In this document: positions 1 to 6,320 of the stretch, one piece after another | How positions within the stretch are numbered: position 1 is the stretch's first letter | Layout of the letters: every line of letters starts with the position of its first letter | IMG/VR virus record: IMGVR_UViG_3300034101_001153 | Span: 1-64,000 of that record | DNA from: a virus | DNA length: 64,000 bases | Direction: 5' to 3' (one strand) | Notes under the pieces: model-generated | Told to the model about the DNA's origin: nothing | What the model saw: only the letters and a program-made list of their open reading frames with translations | The model's database searches: none | Program-made: the position numbers and the translations under genes

Positions 1-203
1 CTTGGTCTGGCGATCTTGGCTGGGGTGTTACTGTGAACTACCTTGCAGACAACGAGCATAAGGTTCCTGTGTATGACTTTGCACTCCGCGAGGTAACTCT
101 CTATGACTATGATTGGAAGTCGGGAGTGCTGACTGATATGATTGTCACGTTCTCGCTGAACGAGTTCATCCGTAAGTACGCTAAGACCTTGGTGGAGGTG
201 TGA
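1..203 (+). CDS. 3' end of a hypothetical protein (truncated by window edge)
   Basis: An open frame runs from the left edge to a TGA at 201-203, giving 66 residues without a start. The visible part is acidic with several aromatic residues and ends KTLVEV. I do not recognise it. The stop sits just before the SD and ATG of the next gene, so the two are probably co-transcribed. Confidence 0.6.
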   Translation, partial: WSGDLGWGVTVNYLADNEHKVPVYDFALREVTLYDYDWKSGVLTDMIVTFSLNEFIRKYAKTLVEV

Positions 204-205
204 CA

Positions 206-649
206 ATGATTGACCCTAGCATGACTGACATTCATCCTTACCCGCCAACTATGCAGGAGTTGGAGCAGAGGGTGGGTCAATCGTATACAGAGATTAAACG
301 TCTGACTTCAGAGTTGGAGACTATCACTACCGACCGTGATTTCTGGCAGGCCAAGGCTCATGAGCGGCAGTTGATGATTGACAACCTTGAGGAATACGTC
401 AAGGATCAGTATGACTACATTGATGAGAATATCTCTCAGAGTCTTGTCGATATCTTTGGTTTCAATATCACCAAGGACTACGATGTGACAATTACCGTAA
501 CGTTCTCTGGTGTTGTTACTGCACCGCTTAATTTCGATATGGATGATCTTGAGAACCATCTGAATGCCAGCCTTGACGCATCCTACTACGGAGATGTAGA
601 GGCAGACTTCTCAGAGGATCGCATGGAGATTGACTGGTCTGAGAGTTAG
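206..649 (+). CDS. Hypothetical protein with N-terminal coiled coil
   Basis: About 147 residues. I place the start at ATG 206 because GGAGG at 194-198 sits seven bases upstream; an in-frame GTG at 200 is too close. Residues 15-60 have regular Leu/Glu/Arg spacing typical of a coiled coil. The C-terminal half is acidic and beta-like, with Asp/Glu-rich runs. No family was recognised. A tRNA-Glu gene follows eight bases after the stop. Confidence 0.7.
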   Translation: MIDPSMTDIHPYPPTMQELEQRVGQSYTEIKRLTSELETITTDRDFWQAKAHERQLMIDNLEEYVKDQYDYIDENISQSLVDIFGFNITKDYDVTITVTFSGVVTAPLNFDMDDLENHLNASLDASYYGDVEADFSEDRMEIDWSES

Positions 650-656
650 TAAGGCC

Positions 657-729
657 GCTCCCATCGTCTAGAGGCCAAGGACGCCGCCCTTTCAAGGCGG
701 TAGCACGGGTTCGAATCCCGTTGGGAGTA
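657..729 (+). tRNA. tRNA-Glu (anticodon TTC)
   Basis: Full cloverleaf: seven-base acceptor stem GCTCCCA/TGGGAGT (one G-T pair), anticodon stem CCGCC/GGCGG with loop CTTTCAA, and T arm CGGG-TTCGAAT-CCCG. Discriminator is A. The 3' CCA is not encoded. Confidence 0.95.
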
Positions 730-818
730 CTGGGAGGGATGACTGAGACTGGACTCCAGTTGTCCCTCTCTTTATTTATTTAGACACGCCCGGCCCGCAA
801 GACTTAGTTTTGTCAAGT

Positions 819-850
819 GTTTACGACGATCATTTTAAAATCACGGAAAT
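819..850 (+). repeat. Two-part repeat, copy 1 (diverged)
   Basis: TTTACGA at the left and TCACGGAAAT at the right, at the spacing seen in the other copies (start to start 22 bases). It lies about 40 bases upstream of the promoter of the DUF932 gene. Consensus of the five copies: CATTACGA-N14-TCACTGAAAT. Confidence 0.55.
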
Positions 851-889
851 GTTTATCGAAAATTGATATAAATAATCTGCTAGATATTC

Positions 890-918
890 TTGAGACTGTC
901 AGACCTAGGGTGTATAGT
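890..918 (+). promoter_or_regulatory. Sigma70-type promoter for the DUF932 gene
   Basis: TTGAGA at 890-895 and TATAGT at 913-918 are separated by exactly 17 bases. Transcription would start near 925, followed by a short leader with the SD AAGGAGAA at 941-948 before ATG 953. Confidence 0.7.
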
Positions 919-952
919 TCTTCTATAAGTTCAATCAACTAAGGAGAATCAC

Positions 953-1948
953 ATGGCACACGCAGTAGAGGTTGGCGCAAACGGCGAGCAGGCTTTCGCT
1001 TCCTTCCGCGAACCAGCATGGCACGGTCTTGGCACCGTATTCTTTGAGGAGAAGTCCACCCAGGAGATGCTGGATGCGGCTTACCTGTCCAACTGGAACG
1101 TTCGCCTGGAGGCCGTTCCTTACCCTTCCACCTACAATGTCATCACACCTTCCTACATGGTCCTTCGTGACAATCCCTTCGACCAGGGTACTGATGTTCT
1201 CGCCACCGTTGGTGAGCGTTACCACGTTCTTCAGAACGAGGATCTTTTCGACTTTGGCGATGCGCTGCTTGACGGTGGTCGCTGGGAGACTGCTGGCTCT
1301 ATTCGTCAGGGTCGCGTTGTGTTCGGTTCGCTTGCGCTTGAGCGTGAGACTGTCCTTGATCCCAACGGCGTTTCGGATGTTGTGAAGTCTTACCTTCTCG
1401 TCCACACCTCGCATGACGGTTCTACCGCTGTGCAGGCTTCCATCACTCCCGTCCGCGTTGTGTGCCAGAACACTCTGAACATGGCTCTTCAGGGTGTGAA
1501 GCAGTCCTTCAAGATTCGTCACACGCAGACTGTGGGCGGTAAAGTTCTGGCTGCACGCGAGGCTCTTGCTCTCGCAAACACCTACCTGGACGAGTTCGAC
1601 AAGGAGGCTCAGGCTCTCATCACCAAGGAGATCACCAAGGCTAAGTTCGATGCCATTCTTGAGGCTGTCTACCCGCGTCCCGACAAGGATGCCAAGGGTG
1701 CCGTCAAGAAGTGGGAGACTAAGGTCGATCTGCTGGAGGAGATTTACTCTTCCGATACCACCAACATGATCGCAGGCACCGCGTGGGGTGCGTTCAATGC
1801 TCTCACGGAGCGTCTGGACTGGTTCCGCAAGGGTCGCGGCGAGCGTGGTGCTGAGAATGTTGCAGCAGCCGCTAGTGGTTTCGATCCTGTCACCAATGCG
1901 GAGAAGGGTCGTATCCTGAGGGCGGTCAAGGAGATCGCTTTCGCGTAA
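953..1948 (+). CDS. DUF932-family phage/plasmid-like protein
   Basis: 331 residues, near the usual size of the DUF932/TIGR03299 family, whose molecular role is not firmly known. The family opening (AxxREPAWHGLGT at about residues 16-28) and the central segment around VRVVCQNTLNMAL match by eye. It has its own promoter (890-918) and a strong SD, and its codon use is visibly richer in G and C than that of the small genes around it, with many GGC, CGC, CTC and ACC codons. This suggests high expression or separate acquisition. A tRNA pair follows directly. Family assignment is from remembered motifs. Confidence 0.85.
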   Translation: MAHAVEVGANGEQAFASFREPAWHGLGTVFFEEKSTQEMLDAAYLSNWNVRLEAVPYPSTYNVITPSYMVLRDNPFDQGTDVLATVGERYHVLQNEDLFDFGDALLDGGRWETAGSIRQGRVVFGSLALERETVLDPNGVSDVVKSYLLVHTSHDGSTAVQASITPVRVVCQNTLNMALQGVKQSFKIRHTQTVGGKVLAAREALALANTYLDEFDKEAQALITKEITKAKFDAILEAVYPRPDKDAKGAVKKWETKVDLLEEIYSSDTTNMIAGTAWGAFNALTERLDWFRKGRGERGAENVAAAASGFDPVTNAEKGRILRAVKEIAFA

Positions 1949-1984
1949 TCAAACATCCTGGGTATGATGTAAAACTGCCTGCAC

Positions 1985-2052
1985 GCCACCCGCGCTGGGC
2001 GCAGACGAGATTCCAACCCTTGTCGTGCAGAGTTCGATTCTTTGGGGTGGTG
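1985..2052 (+). tRNA. Probable tRNA-Trp (anticodon CCA) with minimal D arm
   Basis: Acceptor stem GCCACCC/GGGTGGT and T arm CAGAG-TTCGATT-CTTTG are clear. The anticodon loop TTCCAAC gives CCA on a stem CGAGA/CCTTG with one A-C mismatch at the loop end. Discriminator G fits bacterial tRNA-Trp. The D arm is very short (about 13 bases between acceptor and anticodon stems). Only four bases separate it from tRNA-Asp. Confidence 0.55.
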
Positions 2053-2056
2053 CTTG

Positions 2057-2129
2057 GCACTTGTAGAGTAGCGGTTATCTCGCCACCCTGTCACGGTGGA
2101 GATCGTGGGTTCGAATCCCATCAGGTGCG
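2057..2129 (+). tRNA. tRNA-Asp (anticodon GTC)
   Basis: Acceptor GCACTTG/CAGGTGC, anticodon stem CCACC/GGTGG with loop CTGTCAC, and T arm GTGGG-TTCGAAT-CCCAT (one G-T pair at its base). Discriminator G. No encoded CCA. Confidence 0.95.
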
Positions 2130-2192
2130 CTTGACAAATCCAATAAAATCGGGCCGGGCCGCAATTATTTATTCTATTACTCATTTACGATG

Positions 2193-2224
2193 CATTACGA
2201 CGATTCACTGAAATTCACTGAAAT
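2193..2224 (+). repeat. Two-part repeat, copy 2
   Basis: CATTACGA at 2193-2200 and TCACTGAAAT starting at 2215, with an extra TCACTGAAAT half-unit starting at 2205. The left unit is preceded by a near copy (CATTTACGA at 2183-2190). It lies directly upstream of a promoter-like sequence for the small-gene operon. Confidence 0.65.
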
Positions 2225-2233
2225 TCCTTGTCA

Positions 2234-2261
2234 TTGTCATACCCCTATGGTAGCGTAGTAA
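2234..2261 (+). promoter_or_regulatory. Possible promoter of the small-gene operon
   Basis: TTGTCA occurs twice in tandem (2228-2233 and 2234-2239). Sixteen bases after the second is TAGTAA; 17 bases after the first is TAGCGT. Either pair could drive the genes beginning at 2280. The -10 match is imperfect. Confidence 0.4.
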
Positions 2262-2279
2262 TACACAGAGAGGATGGAT

Positions 2280-2453
2280 ATGCCATATACACAGACTATT
2301 ATTCTACATATTACGCTTCCTGACGACCAGCCGAATCCTAAGTCGTGGGAGTGGGATGCTGAGTTGGACTTGCATCTTGTAGATGCCATTAGTGATAATG
2401 AGTTTGTCCTAGAGGATTGGCTTCTTGTCGATCAGAATGAGAGTGATGAATGA
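2280..2453 (+). CDS. Small acidic protein, first of the small-gene run
   Basis: 57 residues from ATG 2280, with an AGAGAGG SD about eight bases upstream. The opening MPYTQTIILHITLP looks like a beta strand; the rest is acidic with three Trp. Function unknown. Its TGA overlaps the start of the next gene. Confidence 0.65.
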   Translation: MPYTQTIILHITLPDDQPNPKSWEWDAELDLHLVDAISDNEFVLEDWLLVDQNESDE

Positions 2454-2623
2454 TGGACCCTAATATTGTTCTCAACCGCCTCCGCGATATCTTGACCCAA
2501 TGGGAGGAGTGGGGTACGCTAGAGGTAGATGCAGAATCTGCTATGTATGAGATTGTTGATCTCTTTCATGACCTTGACGACTGGCTATCTCAGGGTGGCT
2601 TCCGACCCAACGATTGGAGTTAG
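2450..2623 (+). CDS. Small acidic helical protein
   Basis: 57 residues, starting at ATG 2450 (or the adjacent in-frame ATG 2453), overlapping the upstream stop by four bases. The sequence has heptad-like Leu/Ile spacing and many Asp/Glu. No family recognised. Its end carries the SD (TTGGAG, 2614-2619) of the next gene. Confidence 0.65.
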   Translation: MMDPNIVLNRLRDILTQWEEWGTLEVDAESAMYEIVDLFHDLDDWLSQGGFRPNDWS

Positions 2624-2625
2624 TA

Positions 2626-2853
2626 ATGGCAACCATCACATTCTCAGTAGAACTTATCTACGAGGGAACTGGTCACTTTATGGATTTTGAGTATGACTAT
2701 GAGACTTGGGATGATATGACCCAAGAGGAGTTGGAAGCATTGGCTGACGATCTTGCTACTGGTCGTGATCCTGAGTTGTATAACGAGATCATGAATAACA
2801 TTTCTATTGTCCCCCGCCTTATTAGCATTGAGGATACTGATGAATCTGAGTAA
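2626..2853 (+). CDS. Small, very acidic protein
   Basis: 75 residues from ATG 2626, chosen over upstream TTG because TTGGAG lies seven bases before it. Roughly a quarter of the residues are Asp or Glu, with very few basic residues. A beta-strand-like opening is followed by a helical DDMTQEELEALADDL segment. This charge profile is compatible with a DNA-mimic or inhibitor protein, but nothing identifies a target. Confidence 0.65.
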   Translation: MATITFSVELIYEGTGHFMDFEYDYETWDDMTQEELEALADDLATGRDPELYNEIMNNISIVPRLISIEDTDESE

Positions 2854-3142
2854 TGCTGAGCCTGGATGCTACATTGACGGCTCCCACCGCTCCAACTTTG
2901 ATTTCATGTGCATGGTCATCGAAATGGCAGAGTCATATGGGTTTGAGATGGACTTTGATCAGTTTGTCAGGGATGTGGAGGGTATTCGTAATGATTTCTT
3001 CACAGATGATGATATCTATGACATTATGGATTCTATTGACTGGACCTATGATGATGCGCTAGACTATCTCAATACCAATACCCGCGACGGGTTTTACTGG
3101 GAAGTTATAGATCAGAGTCTATATCTTGTGGAGGAAGAGTGA
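2840..3142 (+). CDS. Small acidic hypothetical protein
   Basis: 100 residues from ATG 2840, which overlaps the end of the upstream gene by 14 bases. Rich in Asp, Phe, Tyr and Met. Its 3' end GAGGAAGAG would serve as SD for the next gene, which overlaps its stop as GTGA. No family recognised. Confidence 0.65.
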   Translation: MNLSNAEPGCYIDGSHRSNFDFMCMVIEMAESYGFEMDFDQFVRDVEGIRNDFFTDDDIYDIMDSIDWTYDDALDYLNTNTRDGFYWEVIDQSLYLVEEE

Positions 3143-3285
3143 AGCACACATTCATTGTCACAGTAGAATGCGAGAAATATACTGATTCGCATATTGTAAT
3201 GGCGAACCGTTTGGACTATGATGAGGACTACGGTTTCCCATATACCGTCGAATGGCGAGACACGCCCCTTAGGTTGGAGGACTAA
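3139..3285 (+). CDS. Small hypothetical protein (GTG start)
   Basis: 48 residues, VKHTFIVTVE... to RLED, starting at GTG 3139 that overlaps the previous TGA. Its stop TAA shares one base with the ATG of the next gene. Translational coupling with both neighbours supports it being real. Function unknown. Confidence 0.6.
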   Translation: MKHTFIVTVECEKYTDSHIVMANRLDYDEDYGFPYTVEWRDTPLRLED

Positions 3286-3536
3286 TGCAGTTTCACTATG
3301 TTGTATTCTATGACACAGATACTCAGAAGTGGGGGGTAGAGTTTGATACCGCCGCCTACTTTGCAGATGGTAATATCTATGATGATGATTCTGCTACGCA
3401 GACTGGCTATGGCTGGTTTGCTGCTGGTGATGATACGCCTTTGGAGGCGGCACTTGATGAGTCTCTAGTTAGACTTCTTGGATACATTGTAGATACTTGG
3501 CCTGCTCCTGGGGAGGTGCAAGGTGCCAATGCCTGA
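3285..3536 (+). CDS. Small acidic hypothetical protein
   Basis: 83 residues from ATG 3285 (TAATG overlap with the previous gene; TTGGAGG SD). Strongly acidic and aromatic. The opening MQFHYVVFYDTDTQKWGVEF resembles a beta hairpin. No family recognised. Confidence 0.65.
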   Translation: MQFHYVVFYDTDTQKWGVEFDTAAYFADGNIYDDDSATQTGYGWFAAGDDTPLEAALDESLVRLLGYIVDTWPAPGEVQGANA

Positions 3537-3720
3537 GCGTATCAACGCTATCAAGACTGTTACTTATGATGTTCCCGCCATTGTTGAGAGCCTAGAGCAG
3601 ATGGGCATGGAGGATATTGACTTTGACGTTGTGATGGAGTATATTCAGGAGTGGGTCTTTGAGGACTTTGGCGGGGACTCTGGAATTATCTTTCAGGATG
3701 AGAATGGGGAGGAACTATAA
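3523..3720 (+). CDS. Small acidic hypothetical protein
   Basis: 65 residues from GTG 3523, preferred over ATG 3529 because GGAGG at 3512-3516 is six bases upstream. Mostly helical prediction by eye, ending in DENGEEL. Overlaps both neighbours. Function unknown. Confidence 0.6.
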   Translation: MPMPERINAIKTVTYDVPAIVESLEQMGMEDIDFDVVMEYIQEWVFEDFGGDSGIIFQDENGEEL

Positions 3721-3899
3721 TGCCTAAGTATAGAATTAGTTTTACTACTGAGGATTTGTGGAGGCTGGACGTAGAGGCTAATACCATTGACGAGGCTATG
3801 GAAAACTTCTATAATGGTGACTACACGCACGATATGGCGGTACTTACTGAGGGTGGCTATCTTCAGGAGTCCGTTAGTATCGAACCTATGGAGGGCTAA
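3720..3899 (+). CDS. Small protein, paralogue A of a tandem pair
   Basis: 59 residues from ATG 3720, overlapping the previous TAA by one base. It opens MPKYRIS and closes GGYLQESVSIEPMEG; the protein encoded at 4038-4217 has the same length and matches over its whole length. The fold looks like beta strands around a helix (TIDEAMENFYNGDY). Function unknown. Confidence 0.7.
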   Translation: MPKYRISFTTEDLWRLDVEANTIDEAMENFYNGDYTHDMAVLTEGGYLQESVSIEPMEG

Positions 3900-4045
3900 T
3901 GAAGTACGCAGTAGCATTTGGTAATGCTTTCGATGGTCATAATTTTTATGGCCCGTTCGATTCTAGTGATGAAGCCATTGACTATGGATCTAATCGTGAA
4001 GACGGCGACTGGTTTGTTATTCCATTGGAGGTTCCTCATGCCTAA
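3899..4045 (+). CDS. Small hypothetical protein between the paralogues
   Basis: 48 residues from ATG 3899 (TAATG overlap), MKYAVAFGNAF... to LEVPHA. Rich in Asp and aromatic residues. It separates the two tandem paralogues and overlaps the second by eight bases. Function unknown. Confidence 0.6.
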   Translation: MKYAVAFGNAFDGHNFYGPFDSSDEAIDYGSNREDGDWFVIPLEVPHA

Positions 4046-4217
4046 GTATAGAATTAGTTATCAGACCGAGGACTGGTGGGACTTGTTCGTAGAGGCATAC
4101 TCTATGGATGAGGTCCTTACCAAGTTTCACAATGGGGAATATGACCACAACAGGGCCACTCTAATAGAGGGCGGCTATCTGCAAGGTTCCGTTAGTGTCG
4201 ATCCTGTGGAGGACTAA
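4038..4217 (+). CDS. Small protein, paralogue B of a tandem pair
   Basis: 59 residues from ATG 4038, with TTGGAGG upstream. It matches paralogue A at 3720-3899: shared MPKYRIS, EDxW, VEA, DE, FxNGxY and EGGYLQxSVSxxPxE. The start must be 4038, because upstream in-frame codons would extend into the neighbouring gene and lose the alignment. Confidence 0.7.
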   Translation: MPKYRISYQTEDWWDLFVEAYSMDEVLTKFHNGEYDHNRATLIEGGYLQGSVSVDPVED

Positions 4218-4570
4218 TGACTAGCATCACCATGCACCTTACTGCTAACTTCTACCCGCCGATCCCTGCTGACATTCAGATGCGCGTGCAGGAGATTTTC
4301 GATGAGTTGGAGCGTGACTCAGGCCCATATATCATAGGCTTTGCAGACGTTCCAGAGAATTGGGACTACATGTATGATGATGAGTCTGTATTTGATCGAA
4401 CATATGAGTTGCCCAATGGTGCGGTGGTGACAGGTCGCTCTCTGTGTGATGATCTGCGTCTTTGGGATGCGCTATTCTGGGACTGCTCAGAGCCAGATGA
4501 GTTGTGGGCAGACTACGAGCGGGAGCAGAAAGAATATGCAGGCCAACTATCATTCTGGACGGCGGAGTAA
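4217..4570 (+). CDS. Acidic hypothetical protein
   Basis: 117 residues from ATG 4217 (TAATG overlap). Rich in Asp, Glu, Trp and Tyr, with a helical C-terminal tail ending in SFWTAE. No family recognised. Among the larger members of this small-gene run. Confidence 0.65.
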   Translation: MTSITMHLTANFYPPIPADIQMRVQEIFDELERDSGPYIIGFADVPENWDYMYDDESVFDRTYELPNGAVVTGRSLCDDLRLWDALFWDCSEPDELWADYEREQKEYAGQLSFWTAE

Positions 4571-4668
4571 TGGACAACTGTGATCGTTGCTATTCCTATG
4601 AGGAAGATGATATCCTTGCCATGAACAAAGGTATCTGCGAGTCGTGTAGAGTGGAGGAGATTGTCTAA
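4570..4668 (+). CDS. Mini zinc-ribbon protein
   Basis: 32 residues from ATG 4570 (overlaps the previous TAA). Two CxxC knuckles, CDRC near residue 4 and CESC near residue 24, are enough to bind one zinc ion. Its GGAGGAG end provides the SD for the next gene. Function unknown. Confidence 0.6.
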   Translation: MDNCDRCYSYEEDDILAMNKGICESCRVEEIV

Positions 4669-4889
4669 TGTCTAATACAATCCATTTCTATGAGATTGAC
4701 GGTGGCCCATCAGGTATCTGGTGGGAGGGTAGGGTAGATGATGATGGTCCCTACATTGGTATGTTCGATAATCAGGTGGACCTAATGCGTATTGCTAGTA
4801 TTCTCAGTCTTGCTAATCATCCTATCCGCTTTCACACACAGGCTGAGTATGAGTTGGATTCTATGCTAGAGGAGATTCTAGGAGGATGA
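4668..4889 (+). CDS. Small hypothetical protein
   Basis: 73 residues from ATG 4668 (TAATG overlap, GGAGGAG SD). The opening MSNTIHFYEIDGG looks beta-rich and the C-terminal half helical. Its terminal codons carry the SD for the membrane protein that follows. Function unknown. Confidence 0.65.
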   Translation: MSNTIHFYEIDGGPSGIWWEGRVDDDGPYIGMFDNQVDLMRIASILSLANHPIRFHTQAEYELDSMLEEILGG

Positions 4890-5050
4890 TAGGTAGATCA
4901 TATAGTATCGGAAGGCGTGTAGAACGTCATACTGGTGGCGGTGGTCGTATGAAACCAACCAACTTCTCTGAAACAGTATTTGGTATCTTTATGCTACTTG
5001 CTATCCTATTTATTCTTGGTTCATGCATTGCTCCGTTTGTAGGTGATTAG
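4886..5050 (+). CDS. Small single-pass membrane protein
   Basis: 54 residues from ATG 4886, with GGAGG just upstream and an ATGA overlap with the previous gene. A basic N-terminus is followed by one strongly hydrophobic segment at about residues 32-50 (FGIFMLLAILFILG). It could act at the host membrane, but nothing more specific is visible. Confidence 0.6.
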   Translation: MIGRSYSIGRRVERHTGGGGRMKPTNFSETVFGIFMLLAILFILGSCIAPFVGD

Positions 5051-5398
5051 ATGAATAAAAGAGATTATCTTAGAAGTCTTGGTTTTGAGGTCGGTGAGCG
5101 AGGCAGGCTATCTGCTGAGATGCTAGAGGCTCTTAAAGACTTTTATGAAGATGCTACACAAAATAATAAACCACAGAGGAAGATTCTTCCTGCATCTGTC
5201 AAGATGCGAGATGATAGAACCTACATGGTGGAGTTGCAAGATGGTGGCAGAGTAGAAATGGGATTCTGTTCATCTTGTAAAGAATCTATGCTCTACTGTC
5301 ATTGCGACGGTGGCCCAAAACCACCCTCGTACCTTGACTCTCCCATAATAAACTGGTATCCTGTAACTTCCCATAAGGAGGAACATGCTAGAGGATAA
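5051..5398 (+). CDS. Protein with Lsr2-like DNA-binding motif and a zinc knuckle
   Basis: 115 residues. Residues 8-27 (LGFEVGERGRLSAEMLEALK) resemble the C-terminal domain of actinobacterial Lsr2, in which an RGR loop inserts into the AT-rich minor groove and is followed by a helix starting with [IV]PAxxxxA. Further on is CSSC with a CHC about nine residues later, a possible zinc site. Phage Lsr2-type proteins can interfere with host xenogeneic silencing. That role is inference here, and the match is from memory. Confidence 0.6.
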   Translation: MNKRDYLRSLGFEVGERGRLSAEMLEALKDFYEDATQNNKPQRKILPASVKMRDDRTYMVELQDGGRVEMGFCSSCKESMLYCHCDGGPKPPSYLDSPIINWYPVTSHKEEHARG

Positions 5399-5603
5399 GA
5401 TAGCACGCAAAATGGCAGACATGTTCTCAGATAGTAGAATCAACGTCTACGTCTTAGCGGCTATGACACGTAGGTATCTATCTCCACATATGAATAGAGT
5501 TCTACAAGAATGGTGGGACTTGCATACAGCAGATGCCAGCACGTATGTCGATAGTGGACAGAGGCAACTGTTTGATGTTGGAGCGTATGACGTTCATCCA
5601 TAG
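5385..5603 (+). CDS. Small hypothetical protein, last of the rightward operon
   Basis: 72 residues from ATG 5385, with AAGGAGG upstream and 14 bases of overlap with the Lsr2-like gene. Helical, with a basic first half. A strong GC-rich hairpin follows four bases after the stop and probably ends the operon. Function unknown. Confidence 0.65.
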   Translation: MLEDKIARKMADMFSDSRINVYVLAAMTRRYLSPHMNRVLQEWWDLHTADASTYVDSGQRQLFDVGAYDVHP

Positions 5604-5607
5604 TTGA

Positions 5608-5635
5608 TGTGGGGGCGGTGAAAATCGCCCCCACA
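5608..5635 (+). terminator. GC-rich hairpin after the rightward operon
   Basis: Perfect 10-bp stem TGTGGGGGCG/CGCCCCCACA with an eight-base loop, directly after the last + strand gene. There is no T-run, which fits the U-poor terminators common in actinobacteria. It could work from either side. Confidence 0.6.
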
Positions 5636-5759
5636 AATACTTGACATGGGCACGTTTGGCGTGCCGGGTTTTCCACAAGTTATCCACAGGTGGGTATTAA
5701 GAACCAAATAAAAAATCTCACTGAAATTCCGGGACAACTTAAAAATATAATTTAATAGA

Positions 5760-5791
5760 CATTACGAACGTGTGAAAAAAATCACTGGAAA
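5760..5791 (+). repeat. Two-part repeat, copy 3
   Basis: CATTACGA at 5760-5767 and TCACTGGAAA from 5782, start-to-start 22 bases. An isolated right half TCACTGAAATTCC is at 5718-5730, identical to the right end of copy 2. Confidence 0.65.
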
Positions 5792-5808
5792 AGAAAGGCT
5801 TCAAGGAA

Positions 5809-5886
5809 ATGATTGAGTTCCTCTTAGTGTTTATAGGTATAGCGCTATTGTTGTCAATGATGCAACCACCACCGCCCCGCAAATAG
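5809..5886 (+). CDS. Possible 25-residue membrane peptide
   Basis: ATG 5809 opens a 25-codon frame, MIEFLLVFIGIALLLSM followed by QPPPPRK, with an AGAAAGG about ten bases upstream. One hydrophobic segment would span a membrane; the end is Pro-rich and basic. It is the only plausible gene in the origin-like region. The short length makes it uncertain. Confidence 0.35.
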   Translation: MIEFLLVFIGIALLLSMMQPPPPRK

Positions 5887-6006
5887 CGGCGGCGGTAGGG
5901 AAAACTCCTATCAATATATCCCCCTATAATATATATACAAATATCCCTAGATTGTCAGAACTTTTCTGACTTTTTCCGGGATATTTTGTTATTTTTCTAG
6001 AAAAAA

Positions 6007-6040
6007 CATTACGAACCCAACAAAAAAAATCACTGAAATT
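6007..6040 (+). repeat. Two-part repeat, copy 4
   Basis: CATTACGA at 6007-6014 and TCACTGAAATT from 6030. Here the spacing is 23 bases, with an A-run between the halves. Confidence 0.65.
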
Positions 6041-6124
6041 TGGGGGGAATTTCCCTATGTGTGGATATCCTGTGGATATCTCTGGCATATGTTATAAAAA
6101 TGTTATAGAAAATACTTGAAAAAG

Positions 6125-6156
6125 TATTACGAAGGGGTGTGATATATCACTCCATA
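6125..6156 (+). repeat. Two-part repeat, copy 5 (diverged right half)
   Basis: TATTACGA at 6125-6132 and TCACTCCATA from 6147, start-to-start 22 bases. The left half is well kept, the right half only partly. Confidence 0.5.
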
Positions 6157-6320
6157 TCTCAATATAATAACATTTTAATCTCAATATGTATCTATATTTA
6201 TAGACATATGTGTCTATTGACTCATATTGTGGACAACCTGTGGATAACTTTGATACCCTTGTGGATAACCTGTCATCCTATTACGTGCAAATGATAGTGT
6301 TCATTGTGTGATCTTTAAGA

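Larger units (their letters stand above)
5640..6320. other. AT-rich intergenic region with DnaA-box cluster (candidate replication origin)
   Basis: About 680 bases between convergent gene blocks. Perfect DnaA boxes TTATCCACA are at 5680-5688 (+), 6239-6247 (-) and 6260-6268 (-). A TTGTCCACA form is at 6228-6236 (-). Near matches TGTGGATAT are at 6060-6068 and 6071-6079. Three copies of a two-part repeat lie between them, and the rest is very AT-rich. Clustered DnaA boxes beside AT-rich DNA are the usual look of a bacterial-type origin. That this phage uses host DnaA is inference. Confidence 0.5.

Noticed and set aside
935-1522. Long open frame on the - strand opposite the DUF932 gene
   Set aside because: It mirrors a GC-rich, well-supported + strand gene with promoter and SD, and has no SD or family pattern of its own.
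1744-2184. Open frame on the - strand across the DUF932 end and two tRNA genes
   Set aside because: It runs through tRNA-Asp and the tRNA-Trp-like gene in antisense.
5641-5669. TTGACA at 5641 as a + strand promoter
   Set aside because: No -10 sequence at 16-18 bases; the downstream bases are GC-rich.
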